Positions 43,201 to 54,399 of a stretch of DNA of 64,000 bases are shown one piece after another. Numbering within the stretch: the stretch's first letter is position 1; every line of letters starts with the position of its first letter. The DNA is from Paralichthys olivaceus (taxonomy: Eukaryota; Chordata; Actinopteri; Pleuronectiformes; Paralichthyidae): positions 20,447,501 through 20,511,500 of the forward strand of contig NC_091100.1 in assembly GCF_024713975.1 (NCBI RefSeq). The letters are read 5' to 3'. The position numbers and the translations under genes were made by a program. The notes under the pieces were generated by a model that worked only from the letters and a program-made list of their open reading frames with translations, made no database searches and was not told where the DNA came from.

Positions 43201-46200
43201 GGTGTCCATGAAAGTTCCTGACCGGCTCAGTATCATTACCTATGTCTCCCAGTATTACAACTTCTTTAACAACAAATCTCAAGGTTGGTGTGCTTCATTC
43301 AGCTGGATTTGACTTGTAGCAATGTGAACTCCATAAACAACTTTTATATCTGGATTTGAGTCTTGTTATTCAATCCCCATTCTTTTCAGATATATTCGTT
43401 AAGATTAAGACAGGAATATTAAGCTTTACAAAAAAATGTTTAGTGTATTCCTTTTTAACTTCAGAGCCTTGTAAACAATCCACCCTTAGAACATCTGGAG
43501 ATGGAGCAACTGGACTTGTGTGTGTTTAACAACAGCCTACTTTTTTTAAGGCATAAACTGATTTCCTCTACATCCTCTCTTGCAGCAAACCCGCCTTGCA
43601 TGAAGAGGCCAAGTCCTGTCGGTTATAATGAGCCGGCCCAGAAAAGACCTTTGACCCCTTTGGAAGACAAAGTGGTTGAGTCTGAGGTAAGAACAAGAGT
43701 TTGCACGAGGAGAAGGCAAAGTAACAGCCAGTAATTTCCCTTGTGCATGTGTTGACTTCTTTCTAAATTTCTAAGACTTAGTAGACTTTGGGCCACACTT
43801 AACTCTACACAGTAAGCCCTGCATGATGACAGTGTGGAGCTGCCTGTTATTAAGCTGTAAGTAATGTTTTGTTTACAGTGTCCTGAAGCACAATGAAGCC
43901 TCACATTTCTTTGTTGCATATCCCTGTGTATGTGAAGCCTTGGAATATCTAAGTATAATTCTGCATGTGCTATTCTGGGGGTATTAACTCATTAGAACTG
44001 GACAATACAATTTCCATCCCGGTACAACAATAAACAATATCCACATATGTATTTTATAAGTACTACTTCCTCGTGTGGGCTTTGTGTTGCACAGCAGGGG
44101 AAAACCAAAGCGACAGAGGTAGAGTAAGTCTATAAAGATAGCCTCTGTATCCTGTCTCTCTTCTCTTTCGCATGCCTTCAACTTCTTACCTCCATCCCCA
44201 CACTCCAATGTACTGCCACCCTCCTCCACCTCAGCCTCCACCCCTCCCGACCCCTCTTCAGATGGAAATCCATTCCACTCCCTCCTCTTCCTGTTCTTCT
44301 TCCTCCTCACATCTGATCCCCCCTCCACTCTCTGATCCCGAGCCTAGGCAGTAGGGTGGGGGGTGGGCTAGGAGGTGAAAGCAAAACTGTTAGGTCAGTC
44401 TTTTAAAAAACAAGAAAACATATCTTATATTTTACATAAAAGACTAACTGTTGCACTATCCTAACACTGTGTGCCAAGTTTTTGAATATGCTGCTTCTAA
44501 CCCCTTTACATTATTTACCTAACCCCCCCAAAAAATAGATATATCATCCCTGAATATCAGTTATATCCTAAATGTGTGACTCACAGAGCCACTAACCCCA
44601 GCTGTTTGGATTTTATTTACTAATAAACGCTTGAATATATCATGATAAACATTTTTGAGTTGATCAGAGATTGTGTTTTAAAATGAAAACTGAAATGCAG
44701 TAACAGAGCACGTGAAACAATGAGCAGTAGATGTTGCAGTAACCACGCAGACGTAGTTAGATTAACAGAATGATCGAAAATCCACATCCTCAAATCCTGA
44801 CTCCGTGTTTGATCTCCCCCTCCCCCCTCCCCCATTACTCTCCATCTCCCCCCCCCCCCCCCCCTTCCCCTGATGTCTCCGCCCCGTCCCCTCTCTGCAA
44901 ACGCTGTCCGGGTCACTTGCACTAGCCGAGTCAGCCCTCGCAGACGGGTGAAGCAGCGGTCCAGCGCAGCACGCTCAGCAGTACTTGCGCTGCCTGCCAG
45001 AAACACGTCCACCTGGTGCAGAGGTTTCTGGTGGACAGCAAGCTCTACCATCGCAACTGCTTCAGGTGAACCCCCAGCTACAGTAACTGTGTATTAAATT
45101 AACAAAGTGAAATATGCTCTAGGGATGGGCTGTCTCAATAACCACGATATTGAATCATTATTATATTAATTATTGATATTGGGGTAATAATGAGCATTTA
45201 ATAATACCATGTTAATGAATCAAGGGCCCCACAAATAGAGGATTCTCTCTATTATACTGTAGTAACTTCCTGGTTTACAATGGTGAGTATTAGTTATTAT
45301 TGTAGAATTAATAATTTCTGTCTCTCTATAACGTACATATTATAATATAAATTAGAGAAAATTAGTGGATCTATGATCACTCTGACCATGAATGAGAACA
45401 TCATCTATCTGCACAATACTTAGGTATTAGTATTATGTTGTTTTAAAAAAACTAGATAAAACACACAACCATATTAAAGATGAAATTGACGATCACATTA
45501 TTGTTATTATATTTGTCAAAATGTCCATAGATATCATGGCAATATTGTTATCATTTCTTCTTTTATCCATTGCAATTTTGAAAATCTGATATTGTGACAG
45601 CCTTACTCTGGAGGTTTAATGTATTTCTAAAAATGCTGTAATGCTCTTTTCATTTTCCTAAATCCTTAGTCAGTTAATAACAGTCCCTCTTTATGACCTG
45701 TTACTTTCTTCCTGTGTCGTCTCAGGTGCACAGAGTGTCACAGCACTCTCCTTCCTGGATCTTACAAATTGGGGAGCGACTCTGGGGCATTGGTCTGTAC
45801 ACATCACCTCGCAAGACAAGCTTTAGCCAACCAGAATGGCCGACCAGACCTCAGTAAGAAACCAGGGGTAGTCCTGTCTGCCAGGATTGGTCGCAGCATG
45901 ACTCCTCACACCTCGCCCTCTGTGAGGGACCAGGCTAAGACTCCATCCCCAGTAGGCAGAACAAATGACATTGACATGCCTACCACTGTCCCTGCCATTA
46001 TCACTCCTGTTACAACAAATAAAACAGACGTTTTGGAAAAAGCTAAAGATATAGAAGATAGTGGAGCGACAGAGGAGACACCACGTTCCTCTTCTCCCCC
46101 CAACCCTTTTGATGAGAGCGATGAAGAGGAGGAGGATGGAGAGAAAGAGGAGGAGAGTAAAACACCAGACAAATTTACAACCAACGGAGACGTTCCCTCT

Positions 46201-49200
46201 ACGCCTGTCAGTAATAATGAAGGTGTCAGTCGGCCGGTTCCAGCGCCCCGCAGAGTTTCTGAACCCACCCCTCCTCCTCGTCCTGCCCCTCGGGTTCGAC
46301 TACCCCGTACAACAGATGGCCTTGCAGCTGGTGGGTGCTCATTGCAAAGCAATGCAATAACTTTGCTAAAGTTATATAAGGTTTGATACTAATCCTCCCC
46401 TTTTATCTGAAATCCCAGGTGAACTTCTGAAGCCTCCAACTCCTCCCAAACCTCGAGAGAGATCACAGTCTCCTGGAAGGTAGATTAGTTTCTGTGAAAT
46501 GCCTCTTCCTGTCCAGTTCCACCATTTCACACGACTCATATCAGCCAAGTCTTTCTCTGAATTGCATCTTGTTACAGCATGTATGACAGTTGTCTGCTTG
46601 TCCATGCCTCTGTTTGGCTGTTTTGTTGCCTTCCCCTCTGTGACCCCTCCATCCCTATCTGTGTGTCTTCACTGTCCAGCCTGTCCAGTGGCACCCATAA
46701 ACCCAAAGACCCACCTTGGCTCGCCCTCGTCCAATCAGAATCCAAGAAGAAGAAAGCCCCTCCCCCTCCCCCTGCTGGATTGGCAACACCTCCCAATGCA
46801 GGCTCTCTGTCCTCTCTCAAAGGGGATGGCTCCAGACCCAGCACACCCCCTCCGCCCGCCAACCCATTTGATGATGATGACGATGAAAATAACGAGGCAG
46901 AAGAAGAAGAGGGGGGTGAAGGAGGTGCGATTCCACCCACAGTGGCGGCCAGTCACCCATGGTACAGAATCACTCATGCGGCTGACGCGACAGGTGCAGA
47001 CACTCCCCCTAGCGGAGGGAGTTCATCGCGCTCTGCCAGCCCCGGGAGTGCAAAGAGCAAGAAACGGCGTCCAGCACCACGGGCTCCGCAGCCCCCTGCT
47101 GGTAACCAAGGTCTGTTTGAGCAGAACCACAAAATTCAAACTCTTAAGATTTTATTCAAACTCTCACCTAAATCATTTTGTACTTAGCAGAGATGGGAAT
47201 ACTTGAAATGACCCTGCTATTTCAAATGGTGGCATTTCAGAGCAGATGACGTGGAATAATGACTCTTTTGTTTGTAGTACAGAGCTAATGAAACAAAAAA
47301 TGTCTTCTATACCAAATCTATGTTAATTGTTTTGCTCTTTTCTCCATCCTGTCTCCATTTCAATCTACGGCTTTGATTCCTGTTTTATTTCTGCATTCCT
47401 TGCTCTTTTTTTTTTACTGAATCTTCTTCCCTCTTCAGTTCTTTCTCACTCTCAGCCTTCCTCTTGCTCTCCCTCTCCAGCTCTCAGCATAGAGAGTCTG
47501 TCCTCAGGCTCAGACCACAGCTCCTCCCAGCCACCCTTGGGTGTTAGTGCCAGCAGGGACCAGGAACACGCCTTCACCAAAAGTATCTCAGAGCCTTCCA
47601 TTTGCTCACCATGCGACCCCTCTGACTTGCCTTCCTCCTCCACAAACGAACACCTGCTTCAACCCTCCCCGAGCCCGTACCCTTCTCCCATGCTGTCAAA
47701 CGCCAGCTCAGCTCCAGCCACCCCACAGACCAGTCGCAGTTCGGGGACCAAAGGGGCTGGAGCCCCTCCACCACGACCCCCAACGACCCCCAGCCCACTG
47801 GCCTCAGGAGCCGCACAGTCAAACAGCAAGGTAATAGGATCACCTACAAATAAAGCAATATAAATCAAAATACTTTGCACTTATTATAAATCCACCTGTG
47901 TCTATCCTCTCTTTTTAGCGGATATGTAAAGAGAACCCGTTCAACAGGAAAGCTTCTCCCTCTCCTGCTAAATCTAAAACCAAACCACCAAAAGGCTCTC
48001 GTCCTGCAAGACCCCCGGCCCCTGGTCACGGCTTCCCACTAATCAAACGCAAAGTACAAAAACTTAAGACGGAATCTAAACCTATTTGTGTGTAACATTC
48101 ATTCAGACATGTTCAGAGTTTAGTGTAGAAATCAAATGCATAAAATAGAAAGTTCTGCATCAAAAACAGAAGAAGTAAATGGCTGGTCTATTTCAAACAT
48201 CCCTCCAGGTGCAGACAGATCAGTTTATCCCAGTGGAGGACATCCACGGAGAGATGGGTCAGCTGGAGAAACAGCTGGATGAGCTGGAGCAGAGGGGAGT
48301 GGAGCTGGAGAAGAAGCTGAGAGACAACCCCAACGGTATCACATTGCTTTTTAGAGACTTCTTTGACTCCACTTATGCTGTGTCCAAGAAAGCTTCACTA
48401 GATTTAATATTGAAATGTTACTGAAAATCAAAAAGATTCCTGAATTTTTAAATAATAATCATAATGAATATAGACATTATCTTTCTCTTTCTTTGCTGTG
48501 ATGACAGATGAGGATGAGGAGTGCCTGTTGGTGGACTGGTTCACTCTGATCCACGAGAAACACCTTTTAGTCCGACGAGAAGCAGAGCTGGTCTACACGT
48601 AAGTTTCAGGCTCTAGAGAGAGGCAGGTGTTGAACCTTTTTTTAACCTGACCAACAATCTTTCTTTAAAATATGGCAATCCATGCATTGTACAATATTTT
48701 ATTTCTTCATTGTTCACCTTTCAGAAAGCAGGTTGAAAGTAGTGTATTGGAGGATACGAGCTTCTAACAGTTTGTATGTTCTCTGCAGGGCCAAGCAGCA
48801 GAACCTGGAGGAGAGGCAGGCTGATGTGGAGTATGAGCTGAGGTGTCTTCTCAACAAACCAGGTATGTCTGGCCTCATCATGTTAATCTCCGCACAGATT
48901 TCTTCTTAAGAAGAACCACTTTTTTCTTATATCTGCACCTAAAGATGCTTAAAATTAAACAACTGTGTTTCAAGTTCTGTTCACTAAAACCCAACATTTA
49001 TATTTACTTATGTTACTGTTGCTTCAATAATCCATAAATGCTGTAGCACTCTGTTATATTTGTTCAGGGCATTCACATTCAGTATGTAGTAGTCCACAAA
49101 TAATCCATCAACTTCCCTTTGTTTCTCAGAGAAAGACTGGACTGAGGAGGACAAGAGCCGGGAGCAGGAGCTAATGTCTGAGCTGGTCACCATCATTGAA

Positions 49201-49684
49201 CAGCGCAACCAAATCGTCAACAACATGGACCAGGACAGGCAGAGGTAATCAATAGCTGCTAGTTACTCTGACCCAGGGTTTACAGAATGGTGATGTTTGC
49301 AGCGACCAGTGATTTAACAGTTGCTCTGTCACAGGGAGGAAGAGGAGGATAAACTAATGGAGGCCATGCTGAAGAAGAAAGGTAGGAATAAGTTCTTTTC
49401 ATTTGTAGCAGATGAAAGATTCTACAGACGAAGGTGGTCGCTAAATATAACACTTAAATGTCGCATCTCACTCCTTTTTTCTCCCTGCCTTACTTATGTG
49501 AGTTTTAATCGGACTTGTTTTCTTATTTTCCTCCTCATCAGACTTTCACAAGGAACCTGATACCGAGCAACAGCAACACCACAAGAAAAAAGGGGCAAAG
49601 TTCAAACCCATTAAGGTTCTGAAGCGGCTGAGCCATAAAGGAGAACCAGGCAATAGCCACAGCCCTCGCAAGGAGAAGAGCTGA
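37241..49684 (+). CDS. micall1: MICAL-like protein 1
   Basis: Sixteen exons: 37241-37386, 40416-40464, 43142-43283, 43586-43686, 44926-45065, 45726-46330, 46419-46479, 46680-47101, 47439-47830, 47919-48053, 48209-48335, 48508-48598, 48789-48862, 49130-49244, 49335-49381 and 49542-49684. Total 929 aa (human 863). It scaffolds tubular recycling endosomes, binding EHD proteins through NPF motifs and Rab8/Rab35-type GTPases through its C-terminus. Domains: calponin homology (1-110, [32 protein letters not shown]), one LIM domain (Cys167 to about 221), a long Pro/Ser/Glu-rich linker with NPF at 319, 476 and 692, and a helical bMERB domain (about 732-880) with [20 protein letters not shown]. The first two codons are both ATG, and either could start. 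The gene is convergent with the C22orf23 orthologue. Confidence 0.96.
37387..40415 (+). other. micall1: micall1 intron 1
   Basis: A 3.0 kb intron splitting the calponin homology domain. I saw no second gene. Text at 38346-38372 resembles a tRNA A-box (CTCAGTGGGTAGAG) but has no matching B-box. Short open frames on both strands look like chance. Confidence 0.65.
40465..43141 (+). other. micall1: micall1 intron 2
   Basis: A 2.7 kb intron, AT-rich, with no gene or clear repeat family recognised. A run of short TA/CA-rich text lies near 41400-41460. Confidence 0.65.
43687..44925 (+). other. micall1: micall1 intron 4 with poly-C tract
   Basis: A 1.2 kb intron preceding the LIM exon. It holds a 17-base C homopolymer at 44848-44864 within a C/T-rich stretch (44810-44890) just upstream of the acceptor CTTGCACTAG. 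The 114-codon and 143-codon minus-strand frames here are shadows of this low-complexity text. Confidence 0.7.
45066..45725 (+). other. micall1: micall1 intron 5
   Basis: A 660-base AT-rich intron splitting the LIM domain between its two zinc-binding halves. Nothing else is seen. Confidence 0.7.
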
Positions 49685-51802
49685 ACAACGCAGGACACAG
49701 ATCTCACACCACCTTCCAAGAGGACTTAAGACTGAGGGAAATAAAACAGGATGTGAGAAAAGATTTACATCGGGCCAAGAAGAAGAGATGACATGTGCTT
49801 TATAACGTGTGATTTTATTAATGACTCTAAAGTGCAACTCAGAAATCCCCCAATGCTCATGTCTTACTTGATGCTTCTCCAAAACACCAGTGATGATTGT
49901 CTGTGGCCTTTGTGTTAAAACAGACAGTATGAAAAACTCAAGTGCTTTAAGAGCTGACACGTGTGTGTTGTAGCTCTCTGACCTTTCAAGCTAGTGAAGT
50001 TTCTAAATGACAGCAATGACTTGTATGTTCTCGCTCCACTTTCCCTGCATCGCACAGCTCGGAGACTTCGGTTGAAGTCAGTTGGATGTTAATTTTATCT
50101 CTGTCATCCAAGAGTTTTTAATGTTTTTAATCTCATCTTGATTGCTCATGTCCATCACACGTCTCCTCTTTTGTTTCGTTTTTTCCCCTCTTTATTCAAG
50201 AGTGTGGTCTTTCAGTTTGAGAGCAGAACATATTAATTTCACATTCAGGTTTTGTAATGCTTTCACTTAATACCTTGTGCTTGCACTCAAATGACCTCTG
50301 CCGTGCTTGTGCTTAAAACTCCAGCTCTTCTCCTCATGCTGCTTCAAATTGCCTTGAGATGTTGTTAAAATGAAGATTAAATTATCCTGCCCCTCATTAT
50401 GGATGTGTTAGCTTTACTTGTTTGAGAGTCCCATACGGGTGGTGACTATAACAAGGTTACTGCACTCCACAGCTTTGATAGTACTCCAGCTTCCCATTGG
50501 TGAGCTTGAAGGCAAAAAGATGACACCCACATGGAGCAGGAGTCCAGCGGATCCATGATGAATACGGAGCGGCAAAATTAATTTGAGTACTGTGGCTAGC
50601 AGCTAGAACAAATTAATTAGAAGCCGCCTTGTTTCTTTTTCCCTTGCAGTATGTCATGGAAAAAAGTAACCATAACAGAGAAGCAGTGTAAAGCTGGAGC
50701 ACAGGATATTTGACTGCAAGTTCACAGTTCGAGCACAAGCAGGGGCTATTAGATTGAGCGTGCAGTGTTTTAAAGGAAAGCATCACAAAATCTGAACCTG
50801 AAATCAGTAAGTCCTGTGTCTGGTTTCAGCCTGTGGTACGAGTGAAAGGAAACTTAGCATCTTTTATCCTTGATATTCATTATTAATACCTTAGCTCTTC
50901 TAGCTGCTATATCATGGTTGTTTGTAGTTTCCTTGTGGTTAGCTCTTTCAGTGACTCCGTCATGTGTGTTAATGCACATCGTCAAACACATGGATGAATT
51001 GAGACACACTTTAATGAGTGTTTGTGATGGGAAACTGAACTGGGATTAAAAAGTCAGACAGATTTGGACCCTGCGAGTTGTAGAAGACAGCTTTATGGAA
51101 AGTATGATATATACAGTATAACTGACAGTTTTAATAATATGGAAGGTCACTCATGCAATAGTGAATATTAGAGAAGGCAGATATTTAGCTTTTAACATCT
51201 CTACAAAACAGATTTAACCATTGGGGGGAAACCAGAATATGCAATCATTAATTTATATTTTACGATGCCTTTCTGTGTGTTTTTGCCTTAAAAGTGGATA
51301 AGTCAAGTTGTGTGAATGTTGACATTTTGTACGGGTGCCATGTATTTAATTAGCATGATTCATTGCAACTCATGTAAATGCCCGTATTTTTTACTGCTCT
51401 CTGTCCCCGTTTTGTCATTTAGATTGTCTGTTTGCCTGTCCTCCATTTCAAATGGTTAATCTCTAGTATGACTATCTCTGCTTTGAGCCTGTCTTCCTCT
51501 ACAGTTCTCTAGAGTCCTTCTGCAGCACTATACCTTGTCCTCAAGCAGCAGCAGGATCATATTAAATACTGACACTGGAAGGCAGAGAAATAAAATAAGT
51601 TAATCTAATGTTTGTTTCAAGTGAAGTTCATCCTCTGTTGTCACACCTCAGCTGAAGCACAGTACAGCGTGTCAGCTGTAACCTCTCATCGCACATCACT
51701 CAGCACTTGATTCAACTCGATTTAGGGGTTTGTGTTGACAGATTTTGCAGTTTTATTGCTTGCATTTGATTTTAAAGTAATTTTAACAGTAAGAATGGAG
51801 AG
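49685..51802. other. micall1 3' UTR and convergent spacer
   Basis: Contains the micall1 3' UTR. AATAAA occurs early at 49740-49745 and again at 51589-51594, so short and long 3' UTRs are both possible; the long one would end about 200 bases from the C22orf23 stop codon. On the minus strand AATAAA at 51752-51757 lies 45 bases past that stop. No gene or repeat family is recognised between. Confidence 0.55.
51752..51757 (-). terminator. c22orf23: Candidate C22orf23 polyadenylation signal
   Basis: The minus strand reads AATAAA 45 bases downstream of the stop codon, implying a very short 3' UTR if used. Confidence 0.45.
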
Positions 51803-54399
51803 TCAGAGGTCGACCCTCTCTGCTGTCGCCTCCATCGAGTCCACTTTGTCTGCTCTTTCCTTATGGATGTCTTGGCGGGACTTGTCCAGTAGTTCCAGCT
51901 CTCTGATTTTCTGGATTAGTTGTGACACAGAGACAGGAATCAATGCAATTGTATTTCAGAGATAATGAATTCTATTTTCACTACTCACAGAATCTGAATT
52001 TTCTGCAGTCCTATTGATTTGTCCTACAGCAACTGATTACTATCTCTTCTGAGAAGGTTTTCATCTGCATTTATTTGTTCGCAGAATGACGCAAAAACCA
52101 TTTGACATATTTCTGTGAAACATGGAAGGACGTGGTATGGGTCAGGGAATAAATTCCAGTGCGGAGAATTTTCTTTAACATGGCCAGATTTTATAACATT
52201 TCGACCATGGAAGGAGATAAGGAAATAATTCATGGATTATATTGAAAAAATCAGGCACATTTAGAGAGCTGATAGATGTCACAAGAACTTTTCAAAATAC
52301 AGCACTGCATGACGTAATAATATCATTTTAAGTGCAAAAAATGCATATTTACCTGTGATATTTCATGGTTGATGATATGGATGTACTGCTTCTCCTGACC
52401 AAGAGAGGCCATGTCTGCCAGGAAGTGTCTTCTTTCCTCTATCTCATCCAGAACTACACAAACACAGGCTTGTATTAGACTGATGGAAGGGACAGTGGAT
52501 TTATTTCGTCAAAGTGAATTTGATTTAGGACAAACAGACAATGTAACGATCACACCACCAGCTTCATGACACTCCATCCCATGTGCACTCAATAGAATTT
52601 ACTACATTTTTACATGAGTACTCAAGGGAGGGACCACAGTCCTCTTGCCAACTACACGTCTGTTGAGTTTAATGACAGGAACTTAAATGGTTGTGACGCT
52701 GTTGTGGGGACAAACAGAAACATACACACAGACACAGGCCAAAGCACTACAAAAGCCACTTCCTCTTTGGTAGTTTCAGATAAAGTTGATGTCTCCAGGA
52801 CAATGTTTTGCCATGATGACACACAGACACACACATTATCACAGCTTGTGTTCAGGTTGTAATGGGAACACTCGCTCTCTGTAACATCAGCTGAAGCTCT
52901 GCTACATGAGGTGTTTCTGTGTGGTCACTCTCACCCTCCTGATACTGGTCTCTCTCCTCCATCACTTCTGGGCTCCAACATGTTGAATGGGATGGTGCAG
53001 ATGTGGGCTCTTCTTCTCCTGTTGCCATTATATTCTGAAGCCTCCTCTTCTCTTTCTCCAAGTCTCCTGGAATCAGAGTGAAAAACGAAGAGAGAATGTT
53101 TCTCAGTATGCAGAAATAAAAATGTAATTTAATTCTTGCAAGTGCAATATGGGCCTGTCAAAACACAAATGTGCAGAACCAGTAAGGTGTTGGCTTCAAG
53201 AACGTACTCGTAGGGGCGGGACGGAACCTTTCTCTGGTGTAGCTGTTCCCAGAACAGCAAGCTTCTGCGCTGCGCCTCTGAGGTCTGCCTGGCAGGCATC
53301 TGTGGACAGATTTACTGGTTTTGGGCTGAGGGGGAGAAGGTAGCAATTTGGGGTCAGGGGGCAGTGGCAAAGCTGCTCCATCTGTGGAGGGAAAGTTTTT
53401 CAAAAAAATAAAAAAGGTTTATAATGTGGTAATTGAAATGTAGATAAGCCAAATGATTTGATGAATGTGTTGAGAGAGTAGTGCAGCAGGAAAGTAAATG
53501 TAATGCCCACTGAGAAAATTACAATTTTAATGATTTCATTGCCTTTACATAGGTGGTCATGTGTCCACACTTTTCCATTTTCTGGGAGGTCGGTTTTATG
53601 TTTGTCTGTGGATTTCACACAACTACTGGACAGATTATCGGACAACTCGCTGGATGCTGTGGTATGGGTCAGAGAGGTAACCGTGCAAATCTGGGTCAGG
53701 GGGCGGATCCAGGAAATTATTTTAACTGCCTTTAAGATTGTGATAATGGACATGAAAAAAAATAATAATCACAAAACATTTAGAAAACTGAATTATTGTG
53801 TTAAACCTTGACCATTCTAGTTTTTTTCTTCAGAGAGTCCCTATTATTAGTAGTAGTAGTTGTAGTAATAGTAGCAGTAGTATCAGTATTAATATTATTA
53901 TTGTTATACCTTTAAACTACATGTTATTATGTTGTTTTAATTATCTCATATGCTGAGTGTTGTAATATAGATATAGTATTAAACACAGTATTGAGTATGT
54001 TGAGCACTTACCACCTTAAAATATTTAAGAATATATGAAATATCTACACTTGATTATCACACTTGCATAAAGAAAAGCTTTAAAGCTCCAAACTTACTCC
54101 TCAGACTTTCATTGATGTGCTTCCTCTGGAGGTTGGTGAGTTTGGACTCCTGCATCATCACTGAGGAGAGGGAGCACAGCATGATGGGAAATACACAACA
54201 CAGTAGAGTCGTACACTTCAGTGTACACAAGTACACACACACAGTCAGCTCCTGGATCTGTGTACATCCCATTCAAAGTGCACATGAAGTGTATCATCAG
54301 CTCACATCTCAGCAGGTCCTGGGTCTGCTGGCTGTACGTGGTGACCCTGGGGTTCTTCCACAGGCCCCTCCCACCTCTGCTGTGTGAGGAGGCCTCCAT
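51803..54399 (-). CDS. c22orf23: UPF0193 protein, C22orf23 (EVG1) orthologue
   Basis: Six minus-strand exons: 54306-54399, 54098-54160, 53208-53381, 52935-53066, 52353-52453 and 51803-51910. Phases sum to 223 aa (human C22orf23 is 217). Matches to the human protein: TYSQQTQDLLR then LMMQESKLTNLQRKHI; the short NGAALPL; SYTRERFRPAPTRDLEKEKR followed by RLQNIMATG; ERRHFLADMASLGQEKQY; and EISQKIRELELLDKSRQD. The second half is strongly charged and probably helical or coiled-coil. The biochemical function is not established to my knowledge. The human gene is also beside MICALL1, which supports orthology. Human C22orf23 is head-to-head with POLR2F, but I found no polr2f exon upstream here. Introns 3 and 5 hold dispersed repeats at 52056-52285 and near 53590-53745 (exon numbers counted from the start codon). 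Confidence 0.9.
52056..52285 (+). repeat. Dispersed repeat family A, copy 4
   Basis: Phrases ACGCAAAAACCATTTGACAT, AAGGACGTGGTATGGGTCAG, AATAATTCATGGATTATATT and AAAATCAGGCACATTTAGAG match the family. It lies in an intron of the C22orf23 orthologue. Confidence 0.7.
53590..53745 (+). repeat. Dispersed repeat family A, copy 5 (fragment)
   Basis: Contains TGTGGTATGGGTCAGAGAGG and GGGTCAGGGGGCGGATCCAG, the central part of the family; both ends are eroded. Confidence 0.65.

Noticed and set aside
43984-44328. Charged 114-codon minus-strand frame in micall1 intron 4
   Set aside because: A translation of C/T-rich low-complexity intron sequence on the opposite strand.
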